Shown one piece after another: positions 23,951-36,952 of a stretch of DNA of 64,000 bases. A model generated the notes under the pieces. That model saw only the letters and a list, made by a program, of their open reading frames with translations, had not been told where the DNA came from and did not search any database. The stretch comes from Nansenia antarctica (taxonomy: Eukaryota; Chordata; Actinopteri; Argentiniformes; Microstomatidae). The DNA lies in the NCBI GenBank assembly GCA_963989245.1, contig OZ022339.1:24240762-24304761 (forward strand), given 5' to 3'. A program made the position numbers and the translations under genes. Position 1 is the first letter of the stretch. Each line of letters opens with the position of its first letter.

Positions 23951-25323
23951 AGTTGTATCAAGAACACATAAGCGATTGTTCAATAATTTTGTTCTTTGTT
24001 ATCTTTATCATATGTCTTGTGTACGTACCCAGTGTAAAGACAGACAGATGGACTGACTGGCTATACCAACGCATGGGTTTGTGGGAACTGTAGTCTTCAA
24101 ATGAACTACTAACTAAACCCTCTTGCTATAAAGAACACGTACAATTGCCTATGTTGCCTATGATAACAAGGTGAATACATTAGTTTTGGCAATATAAATG
24201 AAAAATTGTGTGAATACAATCAAGTGTGAAATTATTTATTGTGACTAAAAAAGAATGAGAGATGAGAGGAAGTCAGGACACCCTGGTCGTTTGTGAAGAC
24301 AGCGGAGGCCTCTCCCTCTCAGGGATATCTATCTATTTGATGGGTATTTTGACAGCAGCACTTGAGACTTTCCAGTGAGGTAGAGTCTGAGTAAACAGAC
24401 ATGGAGTTTGCCCTTTAAGTGTCATTATGATGTACAACAAAGACAGCAAGATGGTCATATAGATGACTGATGTTTAAGGCACAGTCTCTCACCTGTCGAT
24501 GCTTGTACTTAATATGAACTAGTCTATATTTGATATATGACGATGAAGTGGTGTGGTTGAAGATGACTTGGTCCATAACAATAACAGGAGGTGTAGGCAT
24601 TCCCACACACCTTCATGAGTCTCTCCTGTTTTTCTGTCCTACCATTCATCATTATGATGTATTGGTCTGGGTCTTCTACTTAGACTACAACCCAGTGAAG
24701 ATGAAAAGTCGTGTTTGTGATGTGTTGGGAAAGCAGTGTTTTCAAAGAGGCTTGACGGACTGGTTGAGGCCTGTATCGCCATCTGCTGGATATGAAGGGG
24801 AACTGCAGTTTCAATCACGATTGAATCCCAACAAAGGGCATGGTGGTGGTGACCTGAGCTGAGTGACTGACCACCATTTTCAAATCCATTGTAATATGAA
24901 TCTATATAAGTTTGGAAGTATGTCTGACAGTTCTAGTTTTACCTTAGTATCTAGAATTGCATGAAACCTATTCTAGAGCACTCAAAGACAACTATCTATG
25001 CAACTATAAATAAGGAGCTGATAACAACTTAAGCAATAATTTAGGGAAAACTAATCTTAATAATCAAGTTAATTAAGTTATTAGCTCAGCCAATCAAAAG
25101 GAGAACAGAGAGATTCCTCTAGCCAGCTCCCTAAAGAGATCAAGCCCAGCTTAGAGCTTCATCAAAGTGAGATACCTCATCTATTCTGGGAGCAGAGCTG
25201 TCAATCATCGCCTCGTCAGCCCGAAAGATTCGTATCAGGGGGCTAAGGCTAACACCAACAGCTGTTACATAACCACATATAATCTTACATGTAAGAGAGA
25301 GCATTATGACTGAGGCCTTACGA
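23951..25323. other. Gene-free sequence
   Basis: No supported exon or repeat apart from scattered AT-rich tracts. Confidence 0.4.

Positions 25324-25411
<88 letters not shown>
25324..25411. repeat. (CA)n microsatellite
   Basis: About 44 CA units with one or two CG interruptions. Confidence 0.95.
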
Positions 25412-25413
<2 letters not shown>

Positions 25414-25743
25414 CAGGAGATGAGAAGGGGGCAGCTGCCTTGTATCAGGCACCTATTTCCAAGGCCAAGAGAAATAGACAGACCCAGGCTGAGAGATGGA
25501 TCCAGTTCAAACACCAGAGTGCAAATGGCCTATTTAGGGTCTAAACTGGGTAATTAGATACCTAATCAGAGCTCACCATTCTCAACCCTGCTGAACATAA
25601 TGAAATGGCTGGCTCCTGTCCTTGTACGTGACACCTCCATCCACTCTTGATTCACACGGCATGTTGCAGCTGTGACTGATGCCGCCCCGTCACTCACACC
25701 TCCACCCTGCCAACCCCCCCACAGAGATTGGGAGCTGACATCT

Positions 25744-25992
25744 CGTGACGTTAGAATTATAAGGTTCTATCTCCATTTTTGTCAAAATTGAGTTTTTTAC
25801 ATAATCTGATCCATTAGGTGTTTATTAATGCCTGTGTGGTGTTATTTTTTTAAATGTTGACATTTTTGAGTTAGTAATTCATAAAATACAAAGGTTCCAT
25901 CTCACAAAACATAATGGAATGTAAAAACGTTCACGCTCAATATCTCTGAACTGCCCTAAACGGAGATAGAACCTTATCATTCTAAGCTCACA
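25744..25992. mobile_element. MITE family A, copy 2
   Basis: Full-length 249 bp, starts CGTGACGTTAGAATTATAAG, flanked by ATCT on both sides (25740-25743, 25993-25996). Confidence 0.9.
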
Positions 25993-26181
25993 ATCTGACT
26001 ATAGGTTCTTGCTGGAACACGTTGTAGTTGGGGCGTATTTCAATATCACAGAGGAGATAGTAAGCAACATAGTAAGATCATTATTGGTGTGGCATTTGAT
26101 GAGGCATTATGTCAATTATTTGTTTGGCTTATTTAGGTTGATTTGAGAAGATGCTGTGTTGCTGTGGGAGGATGCTGTGCT

Positions 26182-26456
26182 GGGTGGCTGTGGCTCAGGA
26201 GGTAGAGAGAGAGAGAGAGAGCGTCTAATGATTGCAAGGTTCAGCTGTTTGATCCCCGGTTCCTCCTCCTGTCCACATGTCGAGGTGTCCTTGGGCAAGA
26301 CACTGACTGAACCCCAGATTGCTCCCAAAGAGCGGGCCGGCGCCTTGCATGGTAGCTTGGCCGCCATTGGTGTGTAAATGTGTGTGTGAATGGGTGAATG
26401 AGAGGCCGTTGTAAAGTGCTTTGGAATAAGGCGCTATATAAGTGTTGTCCATTGTA
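26182..26456 (+). mobile_element. tRNA-derived SINE (V-SINE-like), copy 3
   Basis: The same family as 14126-14387. The region after the A box has expanded to (GA)n. Confidence 0.8.
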
Positions 26457-26647
26457 CCATCCATTTGGTGGTACACACCTCCTGATGGGAGGTCAATGTG
26501 TGACCATGCGGATGTTCCTGGGGTTGTTTACATAAATCCAAATATTTAGGCTGTGTGGATGAGATCAGGTGTCAACTGGGGATGACCTCGGGGGCCTAAG
26601 GAAGAAGGGATCATGGCAGACAGCGAGCCGAAGGTCAATTGGGAAAT

Positions 26648-26917
26648 CGTGACGTTAGAATTATAAGGTATAGAACCTTATAATTCTATACCTTATAGAA
26701 TTTTTGTCAAAATAGAGTTTTTTACATAATCTGATCCATTAGGTGTTTATTAATGCATGTGTGGTGTTATTTTTAAAATGTAGAAATGTTTGGAGTTAGT
26801 CATTAATAAAATACAACGGTTCCTTCTCACAAAACATAATGGAATGTAAAAACTTTGACGCTCAATATCTCTGAACTGCCCTGAACGGAGATAGAACCTT
26901 ATCATTCTAAGCTCACG
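26648..26917. mobile_element. MITE family A, copy 3 with rearranged end
   Basis: The left terminus is followed by a second short inverted copy of itself (about 26655-26700), making a small hairpin of TTATAAGG/CCTTATAA units. The rest matches the family. Confidence 0.85.
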
Positions 26918-28082
26918 AGATGTTGCCAGATGTTCCCAGATGTCATGGTCTATTTTCCTTAGATGGGTCCGTCCATCCAAGTTTCACACCATCTGTTGTG
27001 TGAATCAATCTCAAATTGAAATGGGATGGGGAAATAGCATAGTCTAATTCCATCATGTTTTAACTCAACTTCACCTTTGACCCTGTCCATTTCCCCCCAT
27101 TGATGCAAGGTCCGGATGATGACCGATCAATAATATGTTCATAATGACGACATAACATAAACCGACAACAGAAATATATATGCCAGCCTACTACTAGCAC
27201 TGGGGAAAGGTTTGGTGTGTTGAAATTGAAATTCCAGGCGGATCTGTTAAACAGGGAGCAGCCGTGTGTCATTGTCTGACTGGAGAGACTGTTATCCTAT
27301 CTAAACAGCGCGGTTGATTAATTCCGCGCCGAGCGGCATAGCCCACGGAGAGGCAGGGTCCCTATCAGCTCCGCGCGTCGCCCCTCGGATCCAGACGCAC
27401 CCGTCCACACAGCGAACACTTGTCCCAAGCAGCTGGCTGGCAGAACACGGCATGTTTTTTTTGGAGGGCTTAATTCAGTGTTAGTTTACGAGCTTGGGGA
27501 TGTGGGCTCCTTTTGTGCCGTTTAACCAAGGACTTAGCAGTCTTGGTTCGATTTATATTTTAATTATCCGCTAAACTGTGGTTGAAGGCCATGTGGGAAC
27601 GTAGGGCTACGGTGGTTTGACCAAAAGCAGACGTCAATCACTGGGTATTTTTTATTTTTTTTTGTATTGTAGTAACTGCACATAGGCTACACGTCTTCTG
27701 TCTTTTCGATCTATCTTTATTGATCTACTCGGGTTGAATTATAATTGTCTGACGCCAACAACACATTCAATAAATTGTTATCATGCGTTCGAGACCATGC
27801 TGCTCTTCAGGTAGTGCATGACACAGACAGACTGAGTTGAAGTTTGTTCCCAGGCTTGATTTGGCAACTTTTAGCAGTGTGACACAAGTTTGTATTTAAC
27901 GCCATCTGTTGGCCAATAACCAATGCAGCTAGGCAGACCAGCCCAACCGGCATACATGTATAAACAGACAGGCTTTTTACTCAAGGTGTACTGAACTTAG
28001 AACTAACTGTCTTAGACCACCTTGATTTAATGAATTATGCCTACATATTTACACACACACATGCACACATGCACACACTACT
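26918..28082. other. Gene-free sequence with a CpG-rich patch
   Basis: 27300-27450 is distinctly CpG-rich (GCGCGG, CCGCGCCGAGCGG, CCGCGCGTCGCC). It could be a small CpG island or regulatory element. No coding exon is recognised. Confidence 0.35.
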
Positions 28083-28329
28083 CTTGAGCTTAGAATGATA
28101 AGGTTCTATCTCCGTTTAGGGTAGTTCAGAGATAGGCCTATTGAGCGCCAAAGTTTTTACATTCCATTATGTTTTGTGAGATGGAACCTTTGTATTTTTG
28201 ACTAACTCAAATATTTCAACATTTTAAAAATTACACCACACTGGCATTAATAAACACCTAATGGGTCAGATTATGTAAAAAACTAAATTTTGACAAATTG
28301 AGATAGAACCTTATAATTCTAAGATCACG
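28083..28329. mobile_element. MITE family A, copy 4
   Basis: 247 bp flanked by TACT on both sides (28079-28082, 28330-28333). Confidence 0.9.
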
Positions 28330-29222
28330 TACTGTCTCTTCATTCTATATCAATGTATTTGTCTCTCAATTTAAGAAACATTCTGTCCCTTAAATAATTA
28401 GTGGATAGGAGGTAACACGACCGCGTGTTCCTGAGCCAATGTTTGCCCTCCTCTGATACTTCCTTTCTAGGCGTCACATCACTGGCGGCCCCCCACCAAG
28501 AGACTAATCTGGCCCCAGCGGGAGCCCTCTGAATGAAGACATTCAGTCACCTCGACGACCCGCTCAGACATATGCGCTATTGTCTCATCCCCAGAAGCAT
28601 TGTCAACAGAGTGGCTCACACACACACACACACACAGAGCACAGACTCGCCTCTGACTCTGAGCTCACGTTCTTGTGACGACCCTAAGATGTTTGCTGAT
28701 GTGATGGATTTTGATTTGATTTGATTGATTGAGCTTTTTTTTTTATTGATTTCACAGTGAGAAATTATAGAGGAGGAGGAGGAAGGAGTGTCATGCAGAG
28801 AACATTTTAAGCAACCGGTAAAGTATAGAGAGGGAGACATTTTAAGACTGAAACAGAGAGATAAAGAGGGTCTTAAGAAAGAGTGTGAACTGTGAACGGA
28901 TCCCATGTCTTTATGAGATTGAACTAACACCATAGAACCATGGAGCCGTAGAGAGGTGGAGGAGAGGGGATGGGGATGGACGGGGTAGATGGTGAGTCTA
29001 CTTAACTGACCCTGTCAATTGGCCTTCCTGGCTGTTTGATGTCCCCAGGGAAGGTGGAAATCATGTAAGCCCCCTGTAATTCTGTGTTTGGGTTGCCAGG
29101 GTAGGGTTAATACCCAAGGAGATTCTTCTGAGTGTTTTTTTAAAGTCAGGATCGTAAAGCTGCTTTGATTGACCTCCTGCAGATGGGACAGAACAGTACT
29201 GTGCTGCTGCCCTGTGGGAGTG
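28330..29222. other. Gene-free sequence
   Basis: Contains a short (CA)n near 28617-28636. No exon is recognised. Confidence 0.4.
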
Positions 29223-29292
<70 letters not shown>

Positions 29293-29560
29293 ATAATAAT
29301 AATAATGCATTTTATTTGTATTGCACTTTTCATTCAAAAGAATCTCAGTGTGCTACAGAGAGAAAAAGAGAACAACAACCTAAAAACATAATAAGTTAAA
29401 AACATAGTAAAAAAACAAACAAAATAAATCACAAGAATGAACACAGGTTCAGCAGTCAAAGGCCTTTTTGAATAAAAAGGTTTTTTAGGCCTGTCTTAAA
29501 AGAGTCCAGGCTCTGTACTGCCCTTAGCTGGCTAGCCTAGGAAGGCTGTTCCACAGGCGT
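29223..29560 (-). repeat. (GT)n microsatellite adjoining an L2-like LINE tail
   Basis: GT repeat 29223-29288, then (ATA)n and GCATTTTATTTGTATTGCAC, the reversed tail of an L2-like element, continuing to about 29560. Confidence 0.75.
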
Positions 29561-29801
29561 GTGTGTCTGTGTCTGTGTGTGTGTGTGTGTGTGTGTCGCT
29601 AAAATGCCAATTCTAAGACAATATCAGATCCAGATAGCAACACTGCTTTTGATATTTTAAGAAAACAACCTAGTTTAAAGAATAGAATGACGAAAATGTT
29701 TCAATGATGAAAATGTCTTGAACATTCACCAGCTTCCTAAACCTAATCAACACAGGTTGCTACTAGGTAGGTTCCCGTACATTTGATGCTTTATTAGTAA
29801 A

Positions 29802-30521
29802 ACCATGAGCATGTCTCAGCTAACTACACCTTTCACCATGAGCATGTCTCAGCTAACTACACCTTTCACCATGAGCATGTCTCAGCTAACTACTACACCT
29901 TTCACCATGAGCATGTCTCAGCTAACTACACCTTTCCATGAGCACGTCTCAGCTAACTACACCTTTCAGCTAACTACACCTTTCAGCTAACTACACCTTT
30001 CCACCTTTCCATGAGCATGTCTCAGCTAACTACACCTTTCCATGAGCATGTCTCAGCTAACTACACCTTTCCATGAGCCTGTCTCAGCTAACTACACCTT
30101 TCCATGAGCATGTCTCAGCTAACTACACCTTTCCATGAGCCTGTCTCAGCTAACTACACCTTTCCATGAGCCTGTCTCAGCTAACTACACCTTTCACCAT
30201 GAGCATGTCTCAGCTAACTACACCTTTCCATGAGCATGTCTCAGCTAACTACACCTTTCCATGAGCATGTCTCAGCTAACTACACCTTTCTGTAAAACCA
30301 TGAGCATGTCTCAGCTAACTACACCTTTCCATGAGCCTGTCTCAGCTAACTACACCTTTCACCATGAGCATGTCTCAGCTAACTACACCTTTCACCATGA
30401 GCATGTCTCAGCTAACTACGCCTTTCCATGAGCAGGTCTCAGCTAACTACACCTTTCCATGAGCATGTCTCAGCTAACTACACCTTTCACCATGAGCATG
30501 TCTCAGCTAACTACACCTTTC
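29802..30521. repeat. Minisatellite, about 21 copies of a roughly 30-bp unit
   Basis: Unit of 30-33 bp built on CCATGAGCATGTCTCAGC followed by TAACTACACCTTTC. Variants include GAGCATG/GAGCCTG and an optional CA before CCATGAG. Truncated half-units near 29965-30010 show past unequal exchange. Confidence 0.95.
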
Positions 30522-30569
30522 CAGCGGTTGTTATTTTATGTTAGGCAGCTTGTGAGGATGATGGTAAAT

Positions 30570-30757
30570 GGTAAATGGACTGCACTTATATAGTGCCTTT
30601 TTTGCTGCTCCAAAGCTGCTCCAAAGCGCTTTAGAACGGCTTCTCATTCACCCTTTCACACACACATTCACACACCAATGGCGGCAAGCTGCCATGCAAG
30701 GTGCTCACTGGCCTGCTCACTGGGAGCAATTTGGGGTTCAGTGTCTTGCCCAAGGAT
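30570..30757 (-). mobile_element. tRNA-derived SINE (V-SINE-like), copy 4, 5'-truncated
   Basis: Tail and middle region present; breaks off in CTTGCCCAAGGA, so the tRNA-like head is missing. Confidence 0.8.
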
Positions 30758-32952
30758 GATGAGTAGTTTGTCTCTGTTCCCATGTCTGTATAACACCAGA
30801 CTGACGCCTGAGTGCGTGGGGTCAGAGATTACAGGGTCAGGGGTCAGGTGTCACGCAGAGGGTGAAGCAACCACGCACATGAACATGAGAGAGTGTGTCT
30901 GCAGGTCACCTGGCCTCCATAGCCGTCCCAGCCTCCGTCAGTCCCAGAGGAAGGAACAGTGGGACATTCAGTCGTCCTCCGCGGTCCGGCGCTGCCGTCC
31001 TGCAACCTCCCCCCCCTGGCCTTATCCGTGGCCACGTTTGAAGGAAGGCCCTGCCTGCCTTGATCCTGTTTACTCGACTTAGGGACAGGGCCCAGACGTG
31101 CCTGGCGAGCGACCACGGTTCTTAACCGCCATGGTCAACTCCTCTCATGGATCGCTGTGAAAGGGAAGGTCAGGATTACCAGAGACAATTTGCTCAGAGG
31201 GTCCCCCATAACCCCTCCACTATGCCCCCCCCCCCCCTCCCTGAGGGCTGCTGCCCAATAACCTGCTCTCACAGACAGCGTGGCAGTGAGGCCATCCACC
31301 CCTTGACCGTGCCGATTGACCTCCAAATGAACATACCAATCACCATTGTTGTGGTCATGAGGCTGAGCTACACAATGTAACAGAAGTCGTTGTTGATTCA
31401 TTACGTACGAGAGGACTACGAGAGTAGTAATCCCAGTGTTTGGAGCTATTGTGTGTCACCCTTTCATTGTTGAAACCTTTTCAGCTAGAAGTGTCACACT
31501 GCTTGTAAAATGACATGAAATATAAAACACAAAATGATGGATATACTACTATGGATTTATCTAATTGGCCTTTCCACAGCGAAATGATTGAATACGAATA
31601 CAAAGTAATTTCAATTACTATTAAGTATTCATAATGACAATAAGATAATGATTCATTCTAAGCCCTCCTTGTATGCAGGTTTTCACTCTTAATTCTCTGT
31701 GATATGGTTGTGAAGTTATATGTCATCATCACCGCCAATGAGATATTCATAGAATTTACAGCTAGCAGCACTCTGGCATTTGCATTTGCTCATAATTAAG
31801 TCATTCTGAAACCAATTTAAAAAAAATAATCTAATGTCATTAACTGGTTAAAATAAACACAGGCAACAGAGAACATTGAGAAGCAAAATGATGGTCAATA
31901 GTGGTGTTTAGTTTTTCTGTGGCTCCTTTCAACTCCACCAGGGCTGGGGAATTCTACTTGGAGGACTACATCTAATGGTGAGTGTGTGCAATAAAATGGG
32001 ATATTGTGATTATCTACTTCAATTCTATACTGTTTCCCAAACATGAGTTCCACCATCAAGACATGAACCTAACCCTATGACAGCTGCAAACATGGAATCC
32101 CCAAGCCGTTTCCTAGAGTCCTCCACTAGGTATACAGTGATGTGAGTAGTAATCTGTGTGGCTTCCCATTTTGAGAATTTCCACATATACAGTATACGTT
32201 ACTGTCTAATAGCATATTAACAGTCCTCATTATATCAGTGGTTGCACTTGCACAAGCCGAGAAGAAAGGTTACAGCTCGAGCCGAAACCCAGGGGCAGGT
32301 TTAATTAGATTAGGAAATAAATAAATGTATTTATGTGTATAATATGTAAAACCCAGTTTACAACGAACTCGGGGGGGGGGGGGGTAACTGATCTTTCAGA
32401 AAGCCATACAACTTGCACAGAAACAAATAATTTGGTCTTAAACTAACAATTATTACATGATTATCTGAGATTGTTGTGCCCACCTTTTGTTATCGAGTTT
32501 TGGGAGGTAAATCAGCGTTGGCTATTTTATCCAGACACACAAAACCTGTTTAATGTAACCATTTATCTGAAAGCACAGGCTGCGTCGGTCAGTGTCAAAG
32601 CCAAAGGCGCACGGCTGCGTGCATTCATTGATAGGATTTAGAGGTTATTTGTCAACAAAACTCGCAGGCTTTGTTAATCTCTGTATCCACTGTGTTTCCC
32701 CGTCACTCGGCTGATTGCTGATTGATCCCTGTTCAAACAGGTCGTCGTGGGCGCAGTTGTCTTTGAATGCCAATTCTCCCATGTCCTTCGGAGTGGTCGT
32801 ATAGGTCTAATCCGATAAACGAATGGGAATAGATGTCGTTTTCTTTTGAGTCTGAAGTAATGCCCCCTTTTCACTCGACATTAATTCCCCATTCATCTTT
32901 TATTGACTGGCTTTGGGTGTGTAACCTCACGAGGGTCGCTGGGTATTATTAG
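30758..32952. other. Gene-free, mostly unique sequence
   Basis: 31600-31850 is AT-rich with an octamer-like ATTTGCAT and homeodomain-type TAATTAAG sites, the look of a conserved non-coding element. A poly-G run is near 32371. No exon is recognised. Confidence 0.3.
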
Positions 32953-33771
32953 GTCTTAGTTGGGCCTATCCCATAGCTTTAGAATGATTTGAATGATTCA
33001 ACTGAAGTATTGTATGATGTGACAATGAACTAACAGAGGTCATCTTTATCGTTTGAGATTTTTCAAGGGCTCGCTCGCAATTTGCACATGGACACGACAC
33101 ACTCGTCTGCCCAATACACAACTTCACTAAAAATCAATTAACATATATGGTCCAAAGCATTGATAATACATAGGTCCAAATAGGGCTAGTATAAATCTAA
33201 ATTATATATTTTTGTGTAAAATCAACTTGTTTTACACCATGACAATCGTCTGATGGCAACATGTGGCATATGTTAGAGAGTAGACATGCATGCATTATCA
33301 CAAACATTTTCATTTTCATTTTCTTGTGAAAACAAAACTTGAGAACCTAACCTACTCTTGGTGGTTTCCCGGACACAGATTAAGGCTAATCCTAGACTAA
33401 AAAGCATCTTCAATGGAGATTTGCTATTGAAAATGTGATTCCGTCCAGGTTTAATCTGTCTCCGGGAAACCGCCCTGCGGGAGAAATCCGGTTGTAAAGA
33501 ATCTGAGAATGAAATGCTCTGTCACAAACTTTTACTGTTGCATTCAATGTAAAACAAATCCTAACATCGCTGGAGGAGACTATAGAGTCTAGCAAAACAA
33601 ATGTAATGATAGATTACCCATGCACTCTCATCGGTTAAATCCATTGGGGAAATTGAGTTGCCTAAAAAGAAATTGATTCCATTTCATAAAAGTAGACTAG
33701 CCTATATACAGTGTAACATATTTGACACAAATCAAATCATTCTAAAGCTATGGGATAGGCCTAACTAAGAC
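32953..33771. repeat. Inverted repeat pair with 40-bp arms
   Basis: 32953-32992 and 33732-33771 are complementary with one mismatch; the core is CCTATCCCATAGCTTTAGAA. The 0.74 kb between includes another palindrome at 33361-33472. Confidence 0.8.
33361..33472. mobile_element. Short palindromic MITE
   Basis: About 112 bp starting GTTTCCCGGACACAGATTAA and ending in the near-complement (TTAATCTGTCTCCGGGAAAC). This is a hairpin family I recognise as widespread in fish. Confidence 0.8.
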
Positions 33772-33979
33772 ACACGGTGTCAAATAGCGTAGCCTATTAA
33801 ACACATTGCAATATAGCCTATGTATTTTTGCATGATTTAAACTGCTATTCCATGCCGTTAAGGGGATAGGTCAGTCAGTGCATGGTTGAAGCCCAAAGCA
33901 ACAAAGTTGATTTGTAAGGCACAACACGGGGAATGACATTTAACTTGTTATTATTTCTCAGAGAAGATTCATGATAAAT

Positions 33980-34640
33980 TGTCCATTATTTTCCCTTAAA
34001 AGTGACAGATAACACCACAGTCATTTGCCCCAGAGCCAGAGTGCCGCCACTATGCAAAGTGACAGCCAATTATCAGTGCCTAGTTTGGGATAATGACTTT
34101 ACAATGAATCTTTTGATTGAAATGTAACTGGGTTGGCCCCGGGCAAAGTGCAAAAAAATTAATGGGAAAGTTACAGAAACAATGAGCAATATAAGACGAA
34201 TATCTCTCTTCACTCCTTCTCTTCAAATAGCTATAGGAGGTGGGGAAAGATGCATATATTGATGAAAAAATTATTAAGTCATGAAGCGCTTGCAGCAAAC
34301 ATAAATTAGCATATTCAGGGTAAATATGCAGACTATTTACGATAATAAAGCCGGATTATTCAATTCAATGAATGTTAAATAGATGAGGAAATAGTATGCT
34401 TCTTATCTAGCCTGGCTTCTATTCATTTTAATCGCTTCCCAATTGAACTCTTCATTTTTATTCTCTCTGAGTTATTGTTCCCATTTCCGAAGCGGTGGCA
34501 CCCAGTGTCCAGGGTGATTTCGCTTGGTCACACGGTTTAAGTGGCATTCACTTTATTCAGAGCGGAGTCGTTGGGAGACTATAGAGGAAGTCGACGTCAC
34601 CCGCGGGCCAACATCATGATAAGCCCGTTTCATTATGCAC
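33980..34640. promoter_or_regulatory. Possible conserved non-coding element
   Basis: Repeat-free, moderately AT-rich sequence with dense homeodomain-like TAAT cores and a CCAATTATCAGTG-type segment near 34066. The composition resembles developmental enhancers, but no conservation can be checked here. Confidence 0.2.
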
Positions 34641-34786
34641 AGGGGCTGATAGGGGTAGGCCTACAAGATTATTTGGCCTTGTATGCATAAAGGAAAGAAC
34701 ATACAAGTCATCTAGATTAAAATAAAAAATGCTCTCTTTTTCTCTGCATCGAAGACCAAACTTTAATCAGTTTGTGTTTGTGGTGC

Positions 34787-34789
<3 letters not shown>

Positions 34790-34842
<53 letters not shown>

Positions 34843-34890
34843 GTGCGTTTGTGCCTGTGTGCGTGCGTGCGTGTGTGTGTGTGTGTGGGG
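34790..34890. repeat. (GT)n/(GC) microsatellite
   Basis: GT repeat with GCGT interruptions followed by a G-run. Confidence 0.93.
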
Positions 34891-34899
34891 GGGGGAGGG

Positions 34900-36042
34900 C
34901 GGGAGTTGTTTTACAACTAAGATTCTGAACAATAGCCTAGATTATGTCTTTTCCAAGGATTTAAGAAATTATTGGTTTAGCAATTATTATGATTACGATT
35001 ATTATTATTATTATTATTATTACATCATTACATCATTTTATTGGGGACTCTATTCAGAGCCGAGGTTTTGGGCTGTATGTGTCATGGATAATGCACACAA
35101 TCCGTGATGGACCGATTCCTGGACAGTGGACACAGATTAATCTTAAAATGCATCTGCAATTGGGACGGTCTATTGTTATTATTTAGTAATAGAAAAGCAA
35201 GCTACCTACATTCTGTCAGGATGCCTGCTGCTTCGCATCTGTGGATAGTTTCACAAATGGCATACTCTGCTGCCCTCTACTGCTGATTGATTCACATGTG
35301 ACCGCGTTTGATTAAAAGGTCCTCATGTCGGGAATTGTGAAACCTCGCAATCAAGCCAAACAAGTCGTGTTGTGATTTATTTATTTTTTAGGTTTTTGGC
35401 ATAGGACGAAAGTTGAAGCGATGAAGAACCCACTCGATATCATAGCCAACAGTTTTACATTCACTTTGTTTTTTTTATTTTGAGTGGGCGTGTCGCTTTT
35501 GGCACTCCTGACCCACTTCCTGATAAATAGCCATGTGCGTGCGTGTGTCGGTTTGTTGACAAGACTGCTGCCATCAAGGACTATCCATAGAGAAAGTTTC
35601 GTCGATTCTGCTTTTTTTTGGGGGGGGGGGGGGTAAGTGAGTAACATGCATTGTTTACTAAGCTGTGTGTATGTACACATAGGCTATGTGCTGTGTTTCG
35701 ATGTTTCTTGCCGACTTGGCATATGCTAAGCTGTGTCAGTGTTAACTAGTGTACTGACATACTACATTTGTTCTTACATTGTTTGATTTAAAATCCAGTG
35801 TATCAATCTTATTTCTTATTTTCTACATTAAAAAAAAACAATCATGTAATAATCCCGCGTTATTCTCTTTTCCACAATGGCGTAGATTCAATGAATGATT
35901 CAAACTATGATTACTCTAACTATGTTTATGTTGCATTGTTTGGCCACTGTTATTTTCGTCTGTCTAGCAGAGGAGTTGGATGAGGGGGGAAGGTCAAGGT
36001 CTGAGCAGAGTCAGTGGAGAAATGTGGATTAATCAATGCCTT
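34900..36042. other. Gene-free sequence
   Basis: Contains (TTA)n near 35000 and a poly-G near 35618. No exon recognised. Confidence 0.4.
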
Positions 36043-36770
36043 GGGGGCCGTTCCACTAACGTTGATTAGTATATCGGCGATTAAAATAAATCAGGCGATC
36101 AGGCAACTCGGGATTGGAATTCAAGCCTCAGGTGATTCCTCGAACAAGGATCAGGCTTGTGTCAAGAGTGTTCACAGAACACCGGCTTAGAAATCCTCGA
36201 TATGGGTGCGTGCATGCAGACATAAAGAGCCCCGAAGAGTCAAACTGTCGAAATGAAGATTGATCTTTATGAAGGCGACAAATAAGATGTAAAATAGTGT
36301 AATACTGCCGCAATTAACAAGGCGAGGGAAATGGTTTGGCAAGAAATTGCTGACAGATTAAATGCGTAGGTCATACTCGCCCCAGTTATTGTTATATGTT
36401 CATATTTTAATAAATGAATATTTACTACTGTGGTGATATCAGCAGCAGGCTACTAACAGCCATATCGTCACGATGTTATAGTGGTATTGACCGCTGCCAT
36501 GGTATTTATTCGTCATTTTAAGACGGTGGTTCAAATCCCTCTTCAGACACACTTTTTTATTGCATTTCGTTGTCTGAATCTAATCTAAAATCTAATCTAA
36601 AAAAGTATGTAGGCTATAAAATGATGGTGCAGGCTAATTTACAAGAACTGACACGATTACAATGGTGTTTGAAGCCTTTCTGAATAAATTATGTTCTTCT
36701 AACTGAACCCTGGATTTGGCATCGATTATTTTTTCTTATGATTACTGATGGATAGATGATTCCCTTAGAC

Positions 36771-36773
<3 letters not shown>

Positions 36774-36805
<32 letters not shown>

Positions 36806-36827
36806 TATATATATATATATATATAGT
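36774..36827. repeat. (AT)n microsatellite
   Basis: Nearly perfect AT repeat, one GAT interruption. Confidence 0.95.
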
Positions 36828-36885
36828 AAATCGATTTGCATGAAGGCTTCGGTTAAATGTTAAAAAAAATAAAGTTAAGTTAAAT

Positions 36886-36952
36886 CAAGTCTCGAACCGG
36901 CAGCCTTCGGAACTCTAGCTGGCTGCCTTAACCACTGCGCCAGCCACACCGC
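36886..36952 (-). repeat. tRNA-like SINE head
   Basis: On the minus strand it reads GGCTGGCGCAGTGGTTAAGG (A box) and GCCGGTTCGAGACTTG (B box). The T-arm and acceptor stem do not pair, so it is not a functional tRNA. Confidence 0.6.

Noticed and set aside
29802..30521. CRISPR-like array
   Set aside because: Units are contiguous tandem copies without unique spacers, in a vertebrate genome.
36886..36952. Functional tRNA gene
   Set aside because: A and B boxes are present but the T-stem and acceptor stem do not pair; it is a SINE-type head.
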